The position numbers and the translations under genes were made by a program. DNA of 47,976 nucleotides from an uncultured Allofournierella sp. (GTDB lineage Bacteria; Bacillota; Clostridia; Oscillospirales; Ruminococcaceae), in assembly GCA_944382775.1 (NCBI GenBank), contig CALWNI010000013.1:1-47976 (forward strand). The letters run 5' to 3'. The notes below the pieces were generated by a model. That model was not told the DNA's origin. It did no database searches and saw only the letters and a list, made by a program, of their open reading frames with translations. This document shows, piece by piece, positions 8,135-15,099 of the stretch (the first letter of the stretch is position 1; every line of letters begins with the position of its first letter).

Positions 8135-8208
8135 TGGAGAATTGTGTAAGGGTAGCACGACAGACTCTGACTCTGTTTGTGAGGGTTCGAATCCTTCTTC
8201 TCCAACCA
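8135..8208 (+). tRNA. tRNA-Gln(CUG), copy 1
   Basis: A 74-base cloverleaf with encoded CCA. The acceptor TGGAGAA/TTCTCCA, D stem GTGT/GCAC, anticodon stem ACAGA/TCTGT and T stem GAGGG/CCTTC all pair. The seven-base loop CTCTGAC places CTG at 34-36, reading only CAG codons. An intrinsic terminator follows at once. Confidence 0.95.
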
Positions 8209-8211
8209 GGA

Positions 8212-8249
8212 AACAGCAGCAGCGCGGCATTTGCTGCTGCTGTTTTTTT
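8212..8249 (+). terminator. Terminator hairpin between tRNA-Gln and tRNA-Pro, copy 1
   Basis: The 12-bp perfect stem AACAGCAGCAGC / GCTGCTGCTGTT (8212-8223, 8233-8244) is followed by five further T. The T run ends directly against the first base of tRNA-Pro, so the second tRNA can only be made by readthrough unless it has an unseen promoter. Confidence 0.85.
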
Positions 8250-8325
8250 CGGGGTGTAGCGCAGTTGGTAGCGCGCCTGGTTCGGGACTAGGAAGCCGTG
8301 GGTTCAAATCCCGCCACTCCGACCA
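8250..8325 (+). tRNA. tRNA-Pro(CGG), copy 1
   Basis: A 76-base cloverleaf with encoded CCA. The acceptor CGGGGTG/CACTCCG has one G-U pair; the D stem is GCGC/GCGC, the anticodon stem CCTGG/CTAGG and the T stem GTGGG/CCCGC. The loop TTCGGGA gives anticodon CGG with G37, the base methylated by TrmD (encoded at 41783-42502). It reads CCG codons. Confidence 0.94.
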
Positions 8326-8359
8326 AATGGTCATCGGATGAAACCGATGACCATTTTTT
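8326..8359 (+). terminator. Terminator of tRNA unit 1
   Basis: The stem AATGGTCATCGG / CCGATGACCATT with loop ATGAAA is followed by a T run. It starts directly after the tRNA-Pro CCA end. Confidence 0.9.
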
Positions 8360-8380
8360 CATATTTTTTCAAAAAACATC

Positions 8381-8409
8381 TTGACTTTTTGTTTTAAGCT
8401 CGATATAAT
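8381..8409 (+). promoter_or_regulatory. Promoter of tRNA unit 2
   Basis: TTGACT (8381-8386), 17 bases and TATAAT (8404-8409). The leader hairpin is conserved as CTAAGGC/GCCTTGG (8419-8436), with an A-to-G change that keeps pairing as U-G. Confidence 0.88.
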
Positions 8410-8447
8410 AATAAAGCACTAAGGCAAACGCCTTGGCATTCAAATAT

Positions 8448-8521
8448 TGGAGAATTGTGTAAGGGTAGCACGACAGACTCTGACTCTGTTTGTGAGGGTT
8501 CGAATCCTTCTTCTCCAACCA
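8448..8521 (+). tRNA. tRNA-Gln(CUG), copy 2
   Basis: Identical in sequence to the copy 313 bp upstream; anticodon CTG, encoded CCA. Confidence 0.95.
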
Positions 8522-8524
8522 GGA

Positions 8525-8562
8525 AACAGCAGCAGCGCGGCATTTGCTGCTGCTGTTTTTTT
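8525..8562 (+). terminator. Terminator hairpin between tRNA-Gln and tRNA-Pro, copy 2
   Basis: Identical to the hairpin in unit 1, again abutting the first base of tRNA-Pro. Confidence 0.85.
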
Positions 8563-8638
8563 CGGGGTGTAGCGCAGTTGGTAGCGCGCCTGGTTCGGGA
8601 CTAGGAAGCCGTGGGTTCAAATCCCGCCACTCCGACCA
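8563..8638 (+). tRNA. tRNA-Pro(CGG), copy 2
   Basis: Identical in sequence to the copy 313 bp upstream; anticodon CGG, encoded CCA. Confidence 0.94.
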
Positions 8639-8672
8639 AACGGTCATTGGTTTATACCAATGACCGTTTTTC
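8639..8672 (+). terminator. Terminator of tRNA unit 2
   Basis: The stem AACGGTCATTGG / CCAATGACCGTT with loop TTTATA is followed by TTTCT. Compared with unit 1, two stem pairs have changed on both sides. Confidence 0.9.
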
Positions 8673-8736
8673 TTTGCCCTCTTGCCAGAATAAAGCAGAC
8701 GACTTTGGCACATTCTATCCTTTAGGAGGTGTCATT

Positions 8737-8988
8737 ATGAAAAACCAATCAAACCCCATGCTCTGTCCCGGCAATCATTTCAGTACCCGAAGCGGCAATG
8801 TTTTTTATCACACAAACTGCATCGCTTCCAACGCAAAAGCCAACAAAGCCCGTGCACAAGGTTCTCTCAAGGGCGACCTTGCTTATACCGAACAGCAAGG
8901 CCATGTAAGTCTGCAAGAAGGCTGGGTAGAAGATCCCCGTACTGTGGCGCATAAAGTAAAAAGCAAAGAAGAATTTCCTCAAGGTTAA
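8737..8988 (+). CDS. Unrecognised 83-residue protein
   Basis: I do not recognise this family. The start is well supported: ATG lies 7 bases behind AGGAGGTG, a near-perfect Shine-Dalgarno. The protein is hydrophilic, with no membrane segment or signal peptide. It has two cysteines (C10 in MLCPGNHF, C28 in YHTNCIAS), a Lys/Ala-rich middle and a polar C-terminus ending PQG. No promoter is apparent between the tRNA-Pro terminator (ends 8672) and the gene, so it may depend on readthrough from the tRNA unit. The following gene has its own promoter. Confidence 0.65.
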   Translation: MKNQSNPMLCPGNHFSTRSGNVFYHTNCIASNAKANKARAQGSLKGDLAYTEQQGHVSLQEGWVEDPRTVAHKVKSKEEFPQG

Positions 8989-9034
8989 CCCCCTGTTCCC
9001 TTGGTATTTTCATCTGCTTTTCACCCCCTAGGGG

Positions 9035-9063
9035 TTGCATTATTTCCTTTAATCCATTAGAAT
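9035..9063 (+). promoter_or_regulatory. Probable promoter of the ydbC-like/HD-domain pair
   Basis: TTGCAT (9035-9040), 17 bases and TAGAAT (9058-9063). A perfect 10-bp palindrome CCCCTAGGGG (9025-9034) lies directly before the -35. Confidence 0.5.
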
Positions 9064-9154
9064 AAATTCTGACATGTAAGGGACTCTATGCCCACTTTCC
9101 CCACCTTTTGGGTGAAATGTACGTCGAATAAGGTATTAAAGGAAGGGAATTCCC

Positions 9155-9376
9155 ATGGCAGAATTCAAGTATGAAATCACCGAACGTATCGCTGTACTTT
9201 CCCAAAGTGCAAACGGCTGGGAGCGTCAGCTCAATATGGTAAGCTGGAACGACCGTGAACCCAAATATGACATTCGCGACTGGTCTCCCGATGGCAGCAA
9301 AATGGGCAAAGGCATCAGCCTGACCCACGACGAAATGGCAATCTTAAAAGGCATTCTGGAAGAATTGGAGCTGTAA
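9155..9376 (+). CDS. YdbC-like PC4-family ssDNA-binding protein
   Basis: The 73-residue protein matches the small Firmicute YdbC/PC4-like family, whose members bind single-stranded DNA through a PC4 fold. Visible family features are an N-terminal MAEFKYEITERIAVLS strand pair, the central LNMVSWNDREPKYDIRDW motif and a C-terminal helix SLTHDEMAILKGILEEL. The start is ATG behind AAAGGAAGGG. Its stop overlaps the ATG of the HD-domain gene (TAATG), implying coupled translation. Its cellular role in this lineage is unknown. Confidence 0.8.
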   Translation: MAEFKYEITERIAVLSQSANGWERQLNMVSWNDREPKYDIRDWSPDGSKMGKGISLTHDEMAILKGILEELEL

Positions 9377-9954
9377 TGGGCTATCAAGAAGAGTTTTGCG
9401 AAATCTGGACGCGTGAGGTACACCGTCCCGGCGCAGAAAAGTTATTGGATTGGCTTTTTACCACTGATTTTTTCCGTGCTCCTGCCTCTACAAAATTTCA
9501 CGGCGCATGTGAGCAAGGCCTTGTTATGCACAGCATTAATGTTTACCATGCCTTAATGGACCGTTTCTTTGAAGAAGGCGACAATGCCGAAAGTATGGCA
9601 ATCTGTGGTTTGCTTCATGATTTGTGTAAAACCAATTATTATAAGCCCGGTACTCGCAATGTAAAAAACGAGGTTACCGGTCAATGGGAAAAAGTCCCCA
9701 TTTTTCAGGTGGAAGACCAGTTCCCTTATGGACACGGCGAAAAAAGCGTTTATTTAATCGAGCGTTTTATTCGTTTAAAGCCTGCCGAGGCGGTTGCCAT
9801 TCGTTGGCACATGGGCGGTTTTGACGATGCCGTACGCGGCGGCTGTCGCGCCATTAGTGAAGCGTTTGACGCCTACCCTCTGGCAGTAAAATTGCATTTA
9901 GCCGATTTAACCGCCACTTATCTAATGGAAAAAGGCACCGGACGCCACAACTGA
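9376..9954 (+). CDS. HD-domain hydrolase
   Basis: This 192-residue protein has an HD metal-dependent phosphohydrolase core: H52 (VMHSINVY), H81-D82 (LLHDLCK), H120, H145 and D177 (LADLTATY) fit the H-HD-H-H-D pattern. The substrate cannot be told from sequence; HD enzymes cleave nucleotides, cyclic nucleotides or RNA ends. Its start overlaps the stop of the YdbC-like gene by one base, suggesting a two-gene unit. It is convergent with the coiled-coil gene at 9987. Confidence 0.8.
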   Translation: MGYQEEFCEIWTREVHRPGAEKLLDWLFTTDFFRAPASTKFHGACEQGLVMHSINVYHALMDRFFEEGDNAESMAICGLLHDLCKTNYYKPGTRNVKNEVTGQWEKVPIFQVEDQFPYGHGEKSVYLIERFIRLKPAEAVAIRWHMGGFDDAVRGGCRAISEAFDAYPLAVKLHLADLTATYLMEKGTGRHN

Positions 9955-9970
9955 TAATAAACACAAAAAC

Positions 9971-10003
9971 AAAAGCGTGGAATGAATCATTCCACGCTTT
10001 TTT
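9971..10003. terminator. Bidirectional terminator
   Basis: AAAAGCGTGGAATGA / TCATTCCACGCTTTT, with T or A runs on both sides, serves the convergent HD-domain and coiled-coil genes. The stop codon of the minus-strand gene (9987-9989) is inside the hairpin. Confidence 0.88.
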
Positions 10004-10973
10004 GTTTCTGCATCATGCGTTCCACAAGCTCCAACAAGCTGTCGCTCATTGTTTTGTGCGATTGCATTACCTTTTCAGCAGTCTTTTTCACTGTCTGTTG
10101 TACCGTAGTCTTTTTCACTGCAGGTACTGTTTCCGGAAAACGCTGGGCCTGTACCCCAAAATGGTCCAAGCTATTTTGCGCTTCTCCCAGTGCATCGTAT
10201 ACCGTAATGGTTGCTTGCTGCAACTTTTGTGCAGCCGCATTCAATTCACGGTCAACTTCTGCCAGTTGCTGGCGCAGCTGCTGCACTGTAATTGCAACCT
10301 GCTGTGCACTGCGTTGCATTTTCTGCTGCTCGTGATTGGTGCGCTCCTGCAATCGGCGGCGTTCCTGCTCCATATTCTGTCGCTGAAGGGTACGCTTTTG
10401 GTCAAGTTCCTGCTCTTGGCGCAGCAATGCCTGCTCCTTGCTTTCCACCTCTTCCAACAAATCTCGGCGCAATGCCTTTTGCTTGGCGGTGTACGCCTCT
10501 GCCAGATTCCGCTTCAGCTCTTCTCCTGCCAAATGCTCCTGTTCAGCTGCCTTTTGTGCCGCTTCCGCCTGTGTTTTATAATGTTCCAATTGCTGCTGCA
10601 AGGTTATCACATCATTTTTCAGGCTCATTGCTTCCTGTTCACGTGCAATTAAGCGGCTCTTGTATGTATTGGCTTTTGCTTCCAGTTCCGCAACCTGTTC
10701 CGCAAGTTCTTTTGCTTTTTTCTTTTCTTCTTCGGTGCGTTTTTCCTGTATCGCCAGCTTATCACAAACCTCTTTTGTTTTTTCCATCAAAAGGCTGCGA
10801 TCCGCTTTCAACTGTTCCAGTTCTTTGTTTAACTCCTGCTGTTTGGCTTCCTGGGCCTGCAATTCTTTTTGGCCTTTTTCCATCAGCTGCTCAATATAGA
10901 CCAATACGTCTGCTTTGCGAAAACCACCCACCAGCGTAGTTTTAAACTCGCCTGCTTTTTGTTGTTCCGCCAT
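9987..10973 (-). CDS. DivIVA-like coiled-coil protein downstream of ftsZ
   Basis: The 328-residue protein begins with a short globular segment (about 8-36) containing TTLVGGFRKADVLVYIEQL, resembling the GFRxxDVxxYI membrane-binding head of DivIVA/GpsB proteins. A Gln/Glu/Lys-rich coiled coil follows to about residue 250, then a Val/Thr-rich tail. DivIVA-type proteins mark curved membrane at septa and poles; a division role is inferred from the fold and from ftsZ being the next gene upstream. I use ATG 10973 behind GTGAGGAGGG rather than the upstream in-frame codon at 10991. It is probably the last gene of the ftsZ transcript. Confidence 0.7.
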   Translation of the reverse strand: MAEQQKAGEFKTTLVGGFRKADVLVYIEQLMEKGQKELQAQEAKQQELNKELEQLKADRSLLMEKTKEVCDKLAIQEKRTEEEKKKAKELAEQVAELEAKANTYKSRLIAREQEAMSLKNDVITLQQQLEHYKTQAEAAQKAAEQEHLAGEELKRNLAEAYTAKQKALRRDLLEEVESKEQALLRQEQELDQKRTLQRQNMEQERRRLQERTNHEQQKMQRSAQQVAITVQQLRQQLAEVDRELNAAAQKLQQATITVYDALGEAQNSLDHFGVQAQRFPETVPAVKKTTVQQTVKKTAEKVMQSHKTMSDSLLELVERMMQKQKSVE

Positions 10974-11010
10974 ATTTTCCACCCTCCTCACTTTACTTGT
11001 ATTCCATTAT

Positions 11011-11049
11011 CGCCATGACCCCACAGCATATTGCTGTAGGGTCATGGCG
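11011..11049 (-). promoter_or_regulatory. Long hairpin between ftsZ and the DivIVA-like gene
   Basis: CGCCATGACCC and GGGTCATGGCG form an 11-bp perfect stem continued, after one mismatch, by ACAGCA/TGCTGT around a 3-base loop. Neither strand has a following T run, so it is not a standard terminator. A role in mRNA processing or 3'-end protection of ftsZ is possible. Confidence 0.6.
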
Positions 11050-11081
11050 TCCGTGTGATACTTTAGTAAAAGCGATTGTGC

Positions 11082-12248
11082 TTACTTGCGCTTATTCAGC
11101 AAACCCATAATCTGATCAAAGTAATCACGATCATCATCGTCATCGCCACGTGCAGGTGCTGCACTGGAGGCAGGTGCCGGTGTGGGTGCAGAAGCGGTGG
11201 TGCCTGCGGCAGAAGCATCGCTGCTAAATACAGCCGAAGGCATAGAGGCAGCACTGGAAACAGGACGCTCCGGAACCGGAACATTGCTGCCAACATTTTC
11301 AAAACCGGTTGCAACAACGGTTACGCGCATTTCGTCGGACATGCTTTCGTCAAATGCAGTACCCCAGATGATGTTTGCATCGGGATGTGCAGACTGGGTA
11401 ATCAAGCTGGATGCCTGTTCCACTTCTTCCAAGCCGATATCGGGCGAAGAGGTAATGTTAATGATAACACCACGTGCGCCGGAAATGCTGGTTTCCAGCA
11501 GCGGGCTGGAAATTGCAGCCTTTGCGGCATTCTCTGCTTTCCCTGCACCCTTTGCGCTGCCCACGCCCATGTGTGCGTAGCCGGCATCTTTCATAATGCT
11601 GCGAACGTCTGCAAAGTCCAGGTTGATGAATGCGGGAATGTTAATCAAGCTGGAGATGCTTTCTACACCCTGACGCAGCACGTTATCGGCTGCTTCAAAT
11701 GCGTTCATCAATGTAATTTTTTCCTGGCTGATCAGCTTCAGTCGTTCGTTGGGAATTACAATCAAGCTGTCTACATGCATCAACAGTGCGGTAATGCCCT
11801 GTTCTGCCAGGCTCATCTTGCGGCGGCCTTCAAAAGCAAAGGGCTTGGTAACAATACCAACGGTCAAAATGCCCAGTTCGTGTGCAACCTCTGCAACAAC
11901 GGGAGCAGCACCGGTACCGGTACCGCCACCCATACCGGCAGTGATAAATGCCATCTGAGCACCTTTCAAAGCGCTGGCAATTTCGTCCTTGCTTTCTTCC
12001 GCTGCACGCTGGCCAATTTCGGGGTCAGCACCTGCGCCACGGCCTTTGGTGAGTTTTCCACCCAACTGAACCTTTTGGGTTGCATGGCTCTTAATCAGTG
12101 CCTGCTGGTCTGTGTTCATCGCAATGAACTCTACGCCCTGCAAGCCGGCTTCTACCATTCGGTTTACCGCGTTACCGCCGCCGCCACCAACACCGATAAC
12201 TTTAATATTTGTAATATTCTGCATCTCTTCATCGAGAACAAACGCCAT
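11082..12248 (-). CDS. ftsZ: Cell division GTPase FtsZ
   Basis: The tubulin homologue that polymerises into the Z-ring. The 388-residue protein has the glycine loop [11 protein letters not shown] (19-29), the tubulin signature GMGGGTGTG (105-113) and the T7 synergy loop NLDFAD (209-214), so GTP binding and hydrolysis look intact. A linker rich in Ala/Ser/Pro (about 318-368) leads to an acidic run (GDDDDDRD) and then [13 protein letters not shown]. This ending does not show the usual IPAFLR-type peptide that docks FtsA, SepF and ZapA. The start is ATG behind AGGGGGAAG. No ftsA is in the window. Confidence 0.98.
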   Translation of the reverse strand: MAFVLDEEMQNITNIKVIGVGGGGGNAVNRMVEAGLQGVEFIAMNTDQQALIKSHATQKVQLGGKLTKGRGAGADPEIGQRAAEESKDEIASALKGAQMAFITAGMGGGTGTGAAPVVAEVAHELGILTVGIVTKPFAFEGRRKMSLAEQGITALLMHVDSLIVIPNERLKLISQEKITLMNAFEAADNVLRQGVESISSLINIPAFINLDFADVRSIMKDAGYAHMGVGSAKGAGKAENAAKAAISSPLLETSISGARGVIINITSSPDIGLEEVEQASSLITQSAHPDANIIWGTAFDESMSDEMRVTVVATGFENVGSNVPVPERPVSSAASMPSAVFSSDASAAGTTASAPTPAPASSAAPARGDDDDDRDYFDQIMGLLNKRK

Positions 12249-12333
12249 TTTAAAACTTCCCCCTAAACGTTTTTACCATCTATAGTGCATAATGGAGATA
12301 CGGGTATTCCACTATATAAATACAGCTATTATT

Positions 12334-12362
12334 AGAGTATCAGATTATGCATGTAAATTCAA
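12334..12362 (-). promoter_or_regulatory. Possible ftsZ promoter
   Basis: The minus strand has TTGAAT (12357-12362), 17 bases and TACTCT (12334-12339), ending 85 bases before the ftsZ start. The 210-base murA-ftsZ gap is AT-rich and otherwise holds only the dyad at 12394-12422. Confidence 0.5.
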
Positions 12363-12393
12363 GTGTAGAAGGCATTACATTTTGAGTTTTTTC

Positions 12394-12422
12394 AAATATT
12401 TGGATATTTTTACCAAATATTT
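12394..12422. repeat. AT-rich perfect dyad between murA and ftsZ
   Basis: AAATATTTGG / CCAAATATTT with a 9-base centre. It is followed by T7 only on the plus strand, where no gene needs terminating; on the minus strand it is followed by GAAAAAAC. It could be a protein site upstream of the ftsZ promoter or a weak end for murA mRNA. Confidence 0.5.
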
Positions 12423-12458
12423 TTTTATTTTCATTTTTTGCTGTTCATTTTGATAAGG

Positions 12459-13754
12459 TTAGCCTTCTGTAACTTCTAGTTCCGTTTGTTCATCGTTGCA
12501 TAATTTAATGTTTGCCCCCAATGTTTGCAATGTACTGGGCAAATCTTTGTATCCACGGCGAATGTGCTCCACTCCGTATATGTTGCTTTGCTCTTTTGCC
12601 GCCAGTGCCGCCACAACCAGTGCCGCACCGCCGCGCAGGTCGGTTCCCTGTGTTGTTGCCCCAACCAGGTTGCGTACTCCTTGAATTTCTACCGCTCTTC
12701 CTGCCCGCACCGCATTGGCCCCCATTTCGGTAAATCCTCTTGCGCAGGCAAAGCGATTTTCAAATACCGTATCTTCAATGGCACTTCTTCCGTTTGCGGT
12801 CAGTAACGCCGCCGCAATCACCGGTGCAGCATCGGTGGAAAACCCGGGATATACCCCGGTGTAAATCCGTCCCACGCCTTTCAGCGGTCGGCTTCTTTCC
12901 ACCAAAATGCTGTCTTCTTTGCGCTGAATACCACAGCCGGCTTGTTCCAATACCAGCAATTCAGGAACCAGAAGTTCCGGCGAACAGTGCTCCAATGTCA
13001 CATGTCCGCATGCGCTGGCAACCGCCGCCGCCAATGTGGCGGCGGTAATGCGGTCGGGAATGGGCGTATATTCCGCCCCATGCAGTTGTTTCTGCCCTCT
13101 CACCCGAATTACCGGGCTACCTGCCCCTTCAATTACCGCACCACATTGAATCAGGTAATTGGCCAAATCCACAATTTCCGGTTCTCTTGCCACACCGCGC
13201 AGAATGGTTTCGCCCTTGGCACGCACCGCCGCCATTAGTAACGTTTCGGTTGCTCCCACACTGGGCAAGCGCAGTGCATAGTCCATGCCGTGCAGGCCTC
13301 TGGGGGCTGTCACCACCAGTTCTTCCCCCTGCCATTCCACCTTTGCTCCCATCTGGCTTAATCCTTCCAAATGGATATCAATCGGTCGAGGACCCAGCTT
13401 GCAGCCGCCGGGCATAGGGGTTTGCACCCGCCCAAACCGATGCAGCGCCGGGGCCAAATAGAACACCGAACTGCGCATTGCTCTTGCTGCGTCGGCAGGC
13501 AAAACACCGGCATTCATCTCGCTACCCGGCTTTAATTTCAACCGATTTCCCTGCCATTGATAACTGCCTTGCAACGCTTTAAAAATCGCAAGGCTTTGTC
13601 TTACATCTGCCAAATCGGGCACTTCTGTCAAAATGGTTTCCCCATCGCTTAACATACTGGCCGCCAATAAGGGCAGTACACTGTTTTTTGCCGCCGGAAT
13701 GCGTACTCGCCCAAACAAAGGCCGCCCACCCCACACACGCAGATATTCACCCAC
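12459..13754 (-). CDS. murA: UDP-N-acetylglucosamine 1-carboxyvinyltransferase MurA
   Basis: This enzyme transfers enolpyruvate from PEP to UDP-GlcNAc, the first committed step of peptidoglycan synthesis. The 431-residue protein has the substrate-binding Lys-Asn (AAKNSVLP, 21-28), RAMRSS near 91-96, and the catalytic, fosfomycin-target cysteine C118 in MPGGCKLG. The start is GTG 13754, with GGGGGAGA 7 bases upstream. Clostridia often carry two MurA paralogues; only one is visible here. It lies between the second SEDS gene and ftsZ. Confidence 0.95.
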   Translation of the reverse strand: MGEYLRVWGGRPLFGRVRIPAAKNSVLPLLAASMLSDGETILTEVPDLADVRQSLAIFKALQGSYQWQGNRLKLKPGSEMNAGVLPADAARAMRSSVFYLAPALHRFGRVQTPMPGGCKLGPRPIDIHLEGLSQMGAKVEWQGEELVVTAPRGLHGMDYALRLPSVGATETLLMAAVRAKGETILRGVAREPEIVDLANYLIQCGAVIEGAGSPVIRVRGQKQLHGAEYTPIPDRITAATLAAAVASACGHVTLEHCSPELLVPELLVLEQAGCGIQRKEDSILVERSRPLKGVGRIYTGVYPGFSTDAAPVIAAALLTANGRSAIEDTVFENRFACARGFTEMGANAVRAGRAVEIQGVRNLVGATTQGTDLRGGAALVVAALAAKEQSNIYGVEHIRRGYKDLPSTLQTLGANIKLCNDEQTELEVTEG

Positions 13755-13859
13755 AAAATCTCCCCCTCAACAATCATTAGAATTTATAGTCCAATGTATG
13801 TTGCTTCTTTTCTTTTGGTGAAAAATCCGCTTCTTTTTTTCTTCTAATTCTTATTTTTC

Positions 13860-15047
13860 TTAATATTTGTGCTGTAATCCCTGCCTGCTCACCGAAAGTA
13901 CAATCCCCATCTCACCCAAAAGCATCATCAAGCTGGTACCTCCCGATGAAAAAAACGGCAAACTGATGCCCGTGTTGGGAATGGTATTGGTAACCACCGC
14001 AATGTTTAAAATCGCCTGCATTACCACCTGAACCGTAAATCCTATAGTCAGCAATGCACCGAATTTATCCGGTGATTTTAACGCAATGGTAATGCCTCGC
14101 AATAACAAAAGCATGAAGAGCAAAATCACCAAACAAGCCCCCACAAACCCCAGCTCTTCGCAAACAATGGAAAAGATAAAGTCGTTTTGTGGCTCAGGAA
14201 CATACAAATATTTTTGCCTGCTGTTTCCCAGTCCCAGCCCGGTTGCACCGCCGCTTCCAATGGCATATAGGCTTTGAATGGTTTGGTGGCCATCGCCCAA
14301 CGGGTCAGAAAACGGGTCCAGCCAGCTTGCCAAGCGATCGGTCGCATAGGGCACCAGATCCGGCAAAAAGATAATTGCCGACACAATGGCACCCACAGCT
14401 GCCCCTGCCGCCAATCCAAACCAACGCAAGCCTGTACCGCCCACAAACATTAAAATTGCACCAATGCCAAACAAAAGCAAAGTACCCGAAAGATGCGGCT
14501 CCAACAGCATCAATACCGCCAGCGTTCCCAAAATAACCGCAAACGGCAACACGCCTATGGAAAACCGTTTCATCTTTTGATGGTTTAACGAGATAATATG
14601 GCTAAAACTCAAAATAACCGAAAACTTTGCAATTTCACTGGGCTGTAAGGTTCCCAAGCCGGGCAAAACAATCCACCGTTTACAACCGTTGTATTCCGGC
14701 ATAAACAATACAATTACCAGTAACACCACCGAAATTCCCAGCATGGGCCATGCCAGTTTGTGATAGATATGATAATCCACTCTGCTTGCAGCATACATCG
14801 CAATAATTCCAACGGCAGCAAACAGCAGCTGCGGCCGAATATAGGCATAGGGTGTATTTCTGCGATACATCGCCACTGCATAACTTGCGCTGAATAGCAT
14901 AATCAGACCAAATGCCACCAAGGAAAGTACTAAAATTAAAAACGGCAAATCCATTGGCGGTTGTTTTTTGAATAGCACTGCTAAAAATTTCGACTTTTCC
15001 TTTTGCTGTTTTATACTTCCCGTCTGCATCGGCTCCAAATAACTCAT
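13860..15047 (-). CDS. SEDS-family peptidoglycan polymerase (FtsW/SpoVE-like)
   Basis: A 395-residue polytopic protein of the SEDS family, which polymerises lipid II. About ten hydrophobic segments are visible. Family signatures are MLFSASYAVAM, GCKRWI, LQPSEIAKFS, the WLDPFSDPLGDGHQ loop that carries the catalytic Asp, LYAIGSGG, and PFFSSGGTSL near the C-terminus. Unlike the second SEDS protein at 29036, it has only a short N-terminal tail. It lies 52 bases downstream of a PASTA-containing class B PBP, its likely transpeptidase partner. SpoVE (cortex synthesis) is a good guess given the spoIIA operon in the window, but FtsW or RodA cannot be excluded. Confidence 0.9.
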   Translation of the reverse strand: MSYLEPMQTGSIKQQKEKSKFLAVLFKKQPPMDLPFLILVLSLVAFGLIMLFSASYAVAMYRRNTPYAYIRPQLLFAAVGIIAMYAASRVDYHIYHKLAWPMLGISVVLLVIVLFMPEYNGCKRWIVLPGLGTLQPSEIAKFSVILSFSHIISLNHQKMKRFSIGVLPFAVILGTLAVLMLLEPHLSGTLLLFGIGAILMFVGGTGLRWFGLAAGAAVGAIVSAIIFLPDLVPYATDRLASWLDPFSDPLGDGHQTIQSLYAIGSGGATGLGLGNSRQKYLYVPEPQNDFIFSIVCEELGFVGACLVILLFMLLLLRGITIALKSPDKFGALLTIGFTVQVVMQAILNIAVVTNTIPNTGISLPFFSSGGTSLMMLLGEMGIVLSVSRQGLQHKY

Positions 15048-15099
15048 GCTTTTGCTTCACCTGCTTTCCTTCTTGCATTTTTGGCCAAACAGAGCCTAT

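Larger units (their letters stand above)
8068..8693 (+). repeat. Tandem duplication of a 313-bp tRNA transcription unit
   Basis: Every element of unit 1 (promoter, leader hairpin, tRNA-Gln, terminator hairpin, tRNA-Pro, terminator) recurs exactly 313 bp downstream. The roughly 200 bp from just before tRNA-Gln to just after tRNA-Pro are identical. The promoter spacer and final terminator have diverged, but the terminator stem changes are compensated on both arms (T-A to C-G and C-G to T-A), so the hairpin is preserved. Confidence 0.93.

Noticed and set aside
8068..8693. Tandem repeat considered as CRISPR or mobile element
   Set aside because: Only two 313-bp units, consisting of complete tRNA transcription units; no short spaced repeats, cas genes, transposase or terminal inverted repeats.
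8065..8713. Two minus-strand frames (8065-8334, 8369-8713) with nearly identical proteins
   Set aside because: They are antisense translations of the duplicated tRNA-Gln/tRNA-Pro genes, a well-known source of spurious repeated 'proteins'.
11076..12266. 396-residue plus-strand frame
   Set aside because: Antisense of ftsZ; Cys/His/Asn-rich low-complexity product typical of shadow frames.
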